DNA of 64,000 nt. It comes from Streptomyces diastatochromogenes. Its GTDB lineage: Bacteria > Actinomycetota > Actinomycetes > Streptomycetales > Streptomycetaceae. Made by a program: the position numbers and the translations under genes. The stretch spans positions 248,421 through 312,420 of the forward strand of contig NZ_MCGQ01000023.1 in the NCBI RefSeq assembly GCF_002242805.1, in the 5' to 3' direction. This document shows positions 59,172 to 64,000 of the stretch, in pieces. A model generated the notes under the pieces. That model made no database searches. It had not been told where the DNA came from and saw only the letters and a program-made list of their open reading frames with translations. Each line of letters starts with the position of its first letter. Positions within the stretch are counted from its first letter, which is position 1.

Positions 59172-59530
59172 GCGGGACCTCCGGCGAGCCGGGACGCGAT
59201 GCAGGGCGGCAGGTTGGGCGCGTCCGTGGACAGCCGGACGTGGATCATGCCGTCCTCGACGACGACCTCGTGCGTCCGGACCGGGAGCTTGGCCGGCGGG
59301 GCGTCGACGGCGCCGGTCCTCAGGTCGAACTTGGAGGCATGCAGCGGGCATTCCACCTCGCAGCCCTCCAGCCAGCCGTCGGCGAGCGAGGCGTCCTGGT
59401 GGGTGCAGGTGTCGTCGATGGCGAAGAGTTCGCCATCGTCGGTGTGGAACACCGAGACCGGCGGATCGACGTCGAGCCGGTGGGCCTCGCCTCGCGGGAG
59501 ATCCGCAAGAAGGCACGCGGGAATCATCAT
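59168..59530 (-). CDS. Rieske-type ferredoxin
   Basis: The 120-residue [2Fe-2S] protein has ligands C42/H44 (CTHQDASL) and C61/H64 (CPLHASKFD). It links the flavin reductase to the Rieske oxygenase. ATG at 59530 has GAGG at 4 nt. First gene of the two-gene electron-transfer operon; two tandem operators lie directly upstream. Confidence 0.93.
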   Translation of the reverse strand: MMIPACLLADLPRGEAHRLDVDPPVSVFHTDDGELFAIDDTCTHQDASLADGWLEGCEVECPLHASKFDLRTGAVDAPPAKLPVRTHEVVVEDGMIHVRLSTDAPNLPPCIASRLAGGPA

Positions 59531-59538
59531 GACACCTC

Positions 59539-59574
59539 GGTGCGTATAGCGAAACGGATTGCGGTAAGCGCAAC
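59539..59574. promoter_or_regulatory. Betaine-regulon tandem operator 7 (ferredoxin, proximal)
   Basis: GGTGCGTATAGCGAAAC and ATTGCGGTAAGCGCAAC, 19 bp apart, starting 9 bp upstream of the ferredoxin ATG. Confidence 0.65.
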
Positions 59575-59639
59575 ATCAGTCTGGGGTCGCCCCGAACCCT
59601 TGTCAAGGCGTTCAGAGGCCTGGTTGACCCCTGCCGTTC

Positions 59640-59675
59640 GTTGCTCACCATGCAACTCAGAGCACGATGAGCAAC
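59640..59675. promoter_or_regulatory. Betaine-regulon tandem operator 8 (ferredoxin, distal)
   Basis: The perfect-armed GTTGCTCACCATGCAAC and AGAGCACGATGAGCAAC, 19 bp apart, 110 bp upstream of the ferredoxin gene. No plus-strand gene begins nearby, so it probably cooperates with operator 7. Confidence 0.7.
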
Positions 59676-59693
59676 ACTTTCCAGGCAGGGATC

Positions 59694-59711
59694 GACACCG
59701 GAATCGGTGTC
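59694..59711. terminator. Terminator-like hairpin after the mscR-MBL unit
   Basis: GACACCG pairs with CGGTGTC across a 4-nt loop, 18 nt beyond the MBL stop codon. Confidence 0.45.
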
Positions 59712-59729
59712 TTCGAGCAGGTCAGGCGG

Positions 59730-60365
59730 TCAGTGACCGCGTGCGATCCATTCCCGCAGATGCGGGGCCTCGGCGCCGATGGTGGTCGGGTCCCCGTGAC
59801 CGGTGTGCACCACGGTGCCGCCGGGCAGGGTCAACAGCCGTTCCCGGATCGACTCGATGATGGTCGGGAAGTGACTGTACGACCGTCCCGTGGCCCCCGG
59901 TCCGCCCGCGAACAGCGTGTCACCGCTGAAGAGCGCCGTCAGCTTCGGCGCGTACAGGCAGACCGCGCCCGGGGCGTGGCCGGGGGTGTGCAGCACGGTC
60001 AGCTCGACCCCCGCCACGGCCAGGATCTGGCCGTCGGCCAGTTCGGCGTCCGGCGCCCGGTCGGGGTGGGTCTGCTTCCACAGCGGCAGGTCGTCCGGAT
60101 GGAGGAGCACCGGTGCGCCGAGGCGCTCTGCGAGTTCGGGCGCGGCGTCGATGTGGTCGTTGTGGGCGTGGGTGCACACGATGGCCCGCAGGGCCCGGCC
60201 GCCGACGGCCTCGGCGATGGCGTCGGCGTCATGGGCGGCGTCGACGACGATCACCTCTCGGTCGTCGCCGATGATCCACACGTTGTTGTCGACGTCCCAG
60301 GTGCCGCCGTCCAGCGAGAAGGTCCCCGAGGTGACGAGACGTTCAATGCGGGCTCCGACTGTCAC
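59730..60365 (-). CDS. MBL-fold hydrolase linked to mycothiol-dependent formaldehyde oxidation
   Basis: The 211-residue metallo-beta-lactamase fold protein has the HxHxDH motif in CTHAHNDHIDAAP, HTPGHAPG and ALFSGDTLF, like glyoxalase II. Translationally coupled to mscR (GTGA overlap), it probably hydrolyses S-formylmycothiol to formate and mycothiol, as proposed for the matching gene next to mscR in mycobacteria. GTG at 60365. Confidence 0.88.
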   Translation of the reverse strand: MTVGARIERLVTSGTFSLDGGTWDVDNNVWIIGDDREVIVVDAAHDADAIAEAVGGRALRAIVCTHAHNDHIDAAPELAERLGAPVLLHPDDLPLWKQTHPDRAPDAELADGQILAVAGVELTVLHTPGHAPGAVCLYAPKLTALFSGDTLFAGGPGATGRSYSHFPTIIESIRERLLTLPGGTVVHTGHGDPTTIGAEAPHLREWIARGH

Positions 60366-61447
60366 AGGACCACCACCGAGCGCAGAACGTCGCCGCTGTG
60401 CATCCGCTCGAAGGCCTTCTCGACCTCGTCGAGGGCGATGGTCTCGGTCACGAAGGCGTCCAGGTCCAGACGGCCCTGCTGATACAGGTCGATGAGCATC
60501 GGGAAGTCCCGGCTCGGCAGGCAGTCGCCGTACCAGGAGGACTTCAGCGCGCCACCACGGCCGAAGACGTCCAGCAGCGGCAGCTCCAGCTTCATCTCCG
60601 GCGTCGGCACCCCGACGAGGACGACCGTGCCGGCGAGGTCGCGGGCGTAGAACGCCTGCTGGTACGTCTCCGGGCGACCGACCGCCTCGATGACGACATC
60701 GGCACCGAAACCGCCGGTCAGCTCGCGGATCGCCGCGACCGGGTCGGCGTTCTTCGCGTTGACGGTGTGGGTCGCGCCCAGCTTCCTGGCGGTGTCCAGC
60801 TTGTGGTCGTCGATGTCCACCGCGATGATCTTCGCCGCGCCCGCCAGGTTCGACCCGGCGACCGCCGCGTCCCCGACGCCGCCGCAGCCGATGACGGCGA
60901 CCGTGTCGCCACGGCCGACGTTCCCGGTGTTGATGGCCGCGCCGATGCCTGCCATCACCCCGCACCCCAGCAGCCCGGCGGCGGCCGCCGACGCGGCCGG
61001 GTCGACCTTAGTGCACTGCCCCGCGGCGACGAGGGTCTTCTCCGCGAAAGCGCCGATACCCAGCGCCGGGGACAGCTCGGTGCCGTCGGTCAGGGTCATC
61101 TTCTGCTTCGCGTTGTGGGTGTTGAAGCAGTACCACGGCCGTCCGCGCAGACAGGCCCGGCACTGCCCGCACACCGCACGCCAGTTGAGGATGACGAAGT
61201 CTCCGGGGGCGACGTCGGTGACCCCCTCCCCCACGGACTCCACCACGCCCGCGGCCTCGTGGCCCAGCAGGAAGGGGAAGTCGTCGTTGATGCCGCCCTC
61301 GCGATAGTGCAGATCGGTGTGGCAGACCCCGCAGGCCTGGATCTTCACCAGCGCCTCACCCGGGCCCGGGTCGGGCACGATGATCGTTTCCAGGCTGACG
61401 GGGGCGCCCTTGCCCCTCGCGACGACGGCACGGACCTGGTGCGTCAT
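60362..61447 (-). CDS. mscR: S-(hydroxymethyl)mycothiol dehydrogenase
   Basis: The 361-residue zinc alcohol dehydrogenase has catalytic zinc CGVCHTD, GHEAAGVV and structural zinc cysteines in CGQCRACLRGRPWYC. The NAD fold is VAVIGCGGVGDAAVAG, with IDDH after strand 2. It oxidises the mycothiol adduct of formaldehyde, which betaine demethylation releases. ATG at 61447 has GAGGAG at 5 nt. Tandem operator 9 lies 35 bp upstream, placing it in the betaine regulon. Confidence 0.94.
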   Translation of the reverse strand: MTHQVRAVVARGKGAPVSLETIIVPDPGPGEALVKIQACGVCHTDLHYREGGINDDFPFLLGHEAAGVVESVGEGVTDVAPGDFVILNWRAVCGQCRACLRGRPWYCFNTHNAKQKMTLTDGTELSPALGIGAFAEKTLVAAGQCTKVDPAASAAAAGLLGCGVMAGIGAAINTGNVGRGDTVAVIGCGGVGDAAVAGSNLAGAAKIIAVDIDDHKLDTARKLGATHTVNAKNADPVAAIRELTGGFGADVVIEAVGRPETYQQAFYARDLAGTVVLVGVPTPEMKLELPLLDVFGRGGALKSSWYGDCLPSRDFPMLIDLYQQGRLDLDAFVTETIALDEVEKAFERMHSGDVLRSVVVL

Positions 61448-61481
61448 AGCCACTCCTCGGCTGGTACCAGACTTGTCAAAC

Positions 61482-61517
61482 GTTGCTCATTACGGCACGC
61501 ATCTCATGTGCCGCAAC
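61482..61517. promoter_or_regulatory. Betaine-regulon tandem operator 9 (mscR)
   Basis: GTTGCTCATTACGGCAC and ATCTCATGTGCCGCAAC, 19 bp apart, upstream of mscR. Confidence 0.62.
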
Positions 61518-61607
61518 ACAGCATCGTGGAGTGCCGACTGGGGGTCAAGGAGCTCGACGGGTGTTCGTGTGGACCGTGCGGACACCGCGCCGTCGGCGGA
61601 GATGGCC

Positions 61608-62438
61608 TCACCGCGTGGCTCGTGCCGCCTTCTCGATGACATCTGCGACGAGGCGGGGATGTGAGACGGCCACGGAGTGCGAGGCGGCGACTTCCATGGT
61701 GTGGGCGTGGGCGCGCCGGGCCATGAAGCGTTGCACGGCGGCGGGGATGTCGAGGTCCTGGGTGGTGACGATGTCCCAGGTGGGCTTGTTCCTCCAGGCG
61801 GCGCCGGTGGCCTTCTCCTCCAGCGCGGCCTCGGCGATGGGCCGCTGGGTGGCGGCCATGAGGGCGGCCTGGTCCGCGGGAACGTCGGCGGCGAACTGGT
61901 GACGGAACTTGTCCTGCTTGATGTAGAGGTCGGTTCCGGTGGTGCCGTCGGCATCGGTGTAGGGAACGGGTTCGAGGGCGTCGGGGAGAGTGGAGCCGGG
62001 GTACTTGTTCGTCAGGCCGAGGGCGCTCTCACCGGGGGCCGGGAGGAAGGCAGCGACGTAGACCAGGGCCTTGACCAGGGGGTCCTTGGCAGCGGCCTGG
62101 CTGATGACAGAGCCGCCGTAGGAGTGGCCGACGAGGATCTTGGGGCCCTTGACGTGGTCGAGGACCCTGCGCAGAGCGACGGCGTCGCTGTGCGGACCGC
62201 GCAGAGGGTCGGCTGCCGCGACGACCGAGTAGCCGTCGGCGTGCAGCCTTTCGATCACGCCGTTCCAGCTGGAGCCGTCGGCGAAGGCGCCGTGTTCCAG
62301 GACTATGGTCGGCCTGGCCTGCCGATCGGCCACAGCCGGCCGGGACGCGCCGTTCGCCGTGACGGCGAACGTGCCGACCGCGACACCCGCCATGACCGTC
62401 GCGGCGGCAGTCATCGCCCATCGCTTCGCGGCGTTCAC
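61608..62438 (-). CDS. Secreted alpha/beta hydrolase
   Basis: The 276-residue protein has a signal peptide (to about residue 31) and an alpha/beta-hydrolase fold with oxyanion segment VLEHGAFADGSSW, nucleophile elbow GHSYGG (S106) and C-terminal His in ASHSVAVSHP. It resembles the esterase-like hydrolases often annotated as salicylate esterase/EstC-like. GTG at 62438 overlaps the ohr stop (GTGA). The substrate is unknown. Confidence 0.88.
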   Translation of the reverse strand: MNAAKRWAMTAAATVMAGVAVGTFAVTANGASRPAVADRQARPTIVLEHGAFADGSSWNGVIERLHADGYSVVAAADPLRGPHSDAVALRRVLDHVKGPKILVGHSYGGSVISQAAAKDPLVKALVYVAAFLPAPGESALGLTNKYPGSTLPDALEPVPYTDADGTTGTDLYIKQDKFRHQFAADVPADQAALMAATQRPIAEAALEEKATGAAWRNKPTWDIVTTQDLDIPAAVQRFMARRAHAHTMEVAASHSVAVSHPRLVADVIEKAARATR

Positions 62439-62881
62439 CGCGAGCCGTCCTTCGACGAAGTCGTGGCGACGTTGATGGTGACGGGGATGTTGTTGCGCGT
62501 TGCCTTGGAGTAGGGGCAGATGTGGTGGGCCGCCTCGGCGAGTTCCCGCGCGGTGTGCTCGTCGACGCCGCCGAGGGTGGGGTTGAGCGTGGCGGAAAGG
62601 GTGAACTCGCCGTCGTCGCCGTGCGTGAGCGTGATCTCGGAGGTGATGGCGGTGCTGGTGAGCTTGATCTTGCGGGTGGCGGCGGCGCGGCGCAGGGCAC
62701 CGAGGAAACAGGCTGCCCAGCCGGCGGCGAAGAGTTGTTCCGGGTTGGTGGCGTCACCTGCGCCGCCGAGTTCCTTGGGGATGGACAGGCTGTGATCCAG
62801 GAGGCCGTCCTGAGAGCGGACGGTGCCGCCGTTGCGGCCCTCTCCGGTGACGTTGACGACGGCTGTGTAGCTGACTGCCAT
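62435..62881 (-). CDS. ohr: Ohr/OsmC-type organic hydroperoxide reductase
   Basis: The 148-residue thiol peroxidase has peroxidatic C58 (GWAACFLGAL) and resolving C122 (HHICPYSKATRNNIPV). It detoxifies organic hydroperoxides with dihydrolipoamide-type reductants. ATG at 62881. First gene of a two-gene coupled unit with the secreted hydrolase; no OhrR regulator is adjacent. Confidence 0.93.
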   Translation of the reverse strand: MAVSYTAVVNVTGEGRNGGTVRSQDGLLDHSLSIPKELGGAGDATNPEQLFAAGWAACFLGALRRAAATRKIKLTSTAITSEITLTHGDDGEFTLSATLNPTLGGVDEHTARELAEAAHHICPYSKATRNNIPVTINVATTSSKDGSR

Positions 62882-62942
62882 GACGGGTCCCCCATCTTGG
62901 GTCGGAATGTATCGGGATGTGCCGGGATGTGGTCGAGACGTT

Positions 62943-62975
62943 GGATGCCGGGATGCCGGGATGCCGGGATGTCGG
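62943..62975. repeat. Short tandem repeat (8-bp units)
   Basis: GGATGCCG occurs three times in a row, followed by GGATGTCGG, in the 94-bp gap between the esterase stop and ohr. Related GGATGT units occur just before it. It is probably slippage-prone and no function is evident. Confidence 0.7.
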
Positions 62976-64000
62976 TCAGTGGCGGTGCGGCGGGACGCAG
63001 CGGAAGCTGTCGGCGTCGGCCGGGTCGCCCTGGCCCTTGTAGTGGGAGACCAGGGGGTAGCGGCACAGGTCGCGGGTGAGGGTCTGGCCGGAGGCGTCGG
63101 TGAGGGAGGCGGTGAGCGTCTCGGGTGCCTTGCCCTGCTCGACCCACTTGGTCAGAGCCGCGAGGCCGTCCACCTTGCCCTTGAGTGCGCAGTGGGCCGT
63201 GCCCGGGGCGAGGAAGAGGCGGTAGAAGTCGTCGACCCGGTGTGAGCCGCCCAGTTTCCGCTCGACGCGCTCGCGGTAGTTCACCGTGCCCTGCGTGGGG
63301 ATCAGCTGGTCCGCCTGACCGTGGTAGGTGAGAAGCTTGCCTCCCGACTCACGGAACGCCGACAGGTCCGGGTCGTCGGTGCCGATGATCTCGTCGTATG
63401 CGTTCTGGGACTGCCTGAACACCTGCGTGAACCGGTCGTACGTCAGCGTCGAGGTGTCGAAGGAGGGCTGCTTCTTCACCCACGACGCGACCCAGGCGGC
63501 CGGGACGGGGAACGGGGCGTCACCCGCGAGGCTCGTGAAGTCGGCCCCGACCGGCAGGCCGTACCACAGCCTCTTGCCCGACGTGGTCCGCGAGCCGTCC
63601 CAGATCTTGCGCACCACGGCCGCGTCGGCAGCCGTGATGGTCTCCTCCTCGCCGGCGCAGACGACCTTGGTGCCGATCAGCCTGCGGGGGTCGTAGGTGC
63701 ACCGCTCGGGGTCGGAGACGAGACCGTCCTTGACGCCGTCGAGCGTGTCGCAGGCCTTGAGGGCGCCCTGGTTGAAGGCGTTGAACTCGCAGGTGCTCGG
63801 GCGAGTCTTCTCCTCGTTCATCACCACCTGCGGCCACAGGGTCGCGACCTCGAACTCGTCCCAGTTGACGGCAGGCGCGTCGGCGAGGATGCCGTCGAAG
63901 TCGCCGGGGTGGCGCTGGGCCTCCATGTAGCCCTGGCGTCCGCCGGTGGAGCAGCCGTTCCAGTAGGAGTAGGAGGCTGCCTTGCCGTAGACCTCGTCGA
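62976..64000 (-). CDS. Tannase/feruloyl esterase family protein (5' end outside window)
   Basis: About 341 C-terminal residues are visible. The nucleophile motif GCSTGGRQGY at the right edge, the acid region in GQADQLIPTQG and the catalytic His in APGTAHC match the tannase/feruloyl esterase family. Paired cysteines (CEF, CDTL, CTYD, CAGE) are typical of these secreted enzymes. It should release phenolic acids or gallate from plant esters. The start and any signal peptide lie beyond 64000. Confidence 0.9.
   Translation of the reverse strand, partial: DEVYGKAASYSYWNGCSTGGRQGYMEAQRHPGDFDGILADAPAVNWDEFEVATLWPQVVMNEEKTRPSTCEFNAFNQGALKACDTLDGVKDGLVSDPERCTYDPRRLIGTKVVCAGEEETITAADAAVVRKIWDGSRTTSGKRLWYGLPVGADFTSLAGDAPFPVPAAWVASWVKKQPSFDTSTLTYDRFTQVFRQSQNAYDEIIGTDDPDLSAFRESGGKLLTYHGQADQLIPTQGTVNYRERVERKLGGSHRVDDFYRLFLAPGTAHCALKGKVDGLAALTKWVEQGKAPETLTASLTDASGQTLTRDLCRYPLVSHYKGQGDPADADSFRCVPPHRH

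Noticed and set aside
59667..60482. Plus-strand frame starting beside operator 8 as a gene controlled by it
   Set aside because: It is antisense to the MBL hydrolase and has no recognisable protein features, so operator 8 is assigned to the ferredoxin operon.
62943..62975. Tandem GGATGCCG units considered as a CRISPR-like array or operator cluster
   Set aside because: Units are contiguous 8-mers without spacers and there are no cas genes. Simple slippage is enough.

Overview
The window is chromosomal DNA of a high-GC actinomycete, almost certainly a Streptomyces. Third codon positions are nearly all G or C, GTG and TTG starts are common, 4-nt stop/start overlaps are frequent, mycothiol-dependent formaldehyde detoxification is present, and a palindromic repeat of a type common between Streptomyces genes lies inside soxDA. 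No phage, insertion sequence or CRISPR array was seen.

Layout. (1) 1-14 kb is a loose set of single functions: a LysR regulator divergent from a YdeP-type molybdopterin oxidoreductase, an alcohol dehydrogenase remnant next to a 13-bp tandem repeat, an orphan response regulator, a GDSL hydrolase, an MmpL-type exporter, a TetR/SDR pair with GGATAG-type operators, an XRE/cupin pair, an MFS exporter and a second LysR regulator. (2) 14.4-17.1 kb holds a SulP anion transporter and a beta-carbonic anhydrase. (3) 18.0-26.4 kb is a metal/thiol island: a BlaI-like repressor, an M56 protease, CcdA, redoxin, a glutaredoxin-like protein, a CopC-CopD fusion, DUF3105 and DUF305. Three copies of a CCTAAG-N3-CTTAGG inverted repeat mark its promoters. 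(4) 27.4-32.3 kb is the most novel part. Five overlapping genes encode an F420-type luciferase-like oxidoreductase, a 179-residue protein with 19 uninterrupted Lys-(Asp/Glu)-X triplets, a degenerate ATP-grasp protein, a complete ATP-grasp ligase and a 2OG-Fe(II) oxygenase-like protein. A paralogous oxygenase, perhaps with its own 40-residue peptide, lies divergently upstream. I read this as an undescribed RiPP-like pathway. (5) 32.3-37.6 kb is a tightly coupled LRR, ankyrin, MoxR ATPase and VWA/metallopeptidase operon. (6) 37.9-61.5 kb is a complete choline/glycine betaine catabolic region.

How region 6 works. BetA and BetB oxidise choline to glycine betaine, and a fused-permease ABC transporter imports betaine. 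A Rieske oxygenase with a Rieske ferredoxin and a flavin reductase demethylates betaine, a dimethylglycine oxidase makes sarcosine, and heterotetrameric sarcosine oxidase (with SoxD and SoxA fused) makes glycine. One-carbon units pass through FolD and PurU to formate. Free formaldehyde goes through MscR and an MBL hydrolase. An IclR regulator sits in the middle. Nine 36-bp tandem operators, each two GTTGC-N7-GCAAC-like sites 19 bp apart, lie in front of its operons and its own gene, and they define the regulon by sequence alone.

The last 2.5 kb carries a secreted alpha/beta hydrolase, an Ohr peroxidase and part of a tannase/feruloyl esterase gene that runs off the right edge. The first LysR gene runs off the left edge. 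Large open frames antisense to the long genes are GC-bias artefacts.
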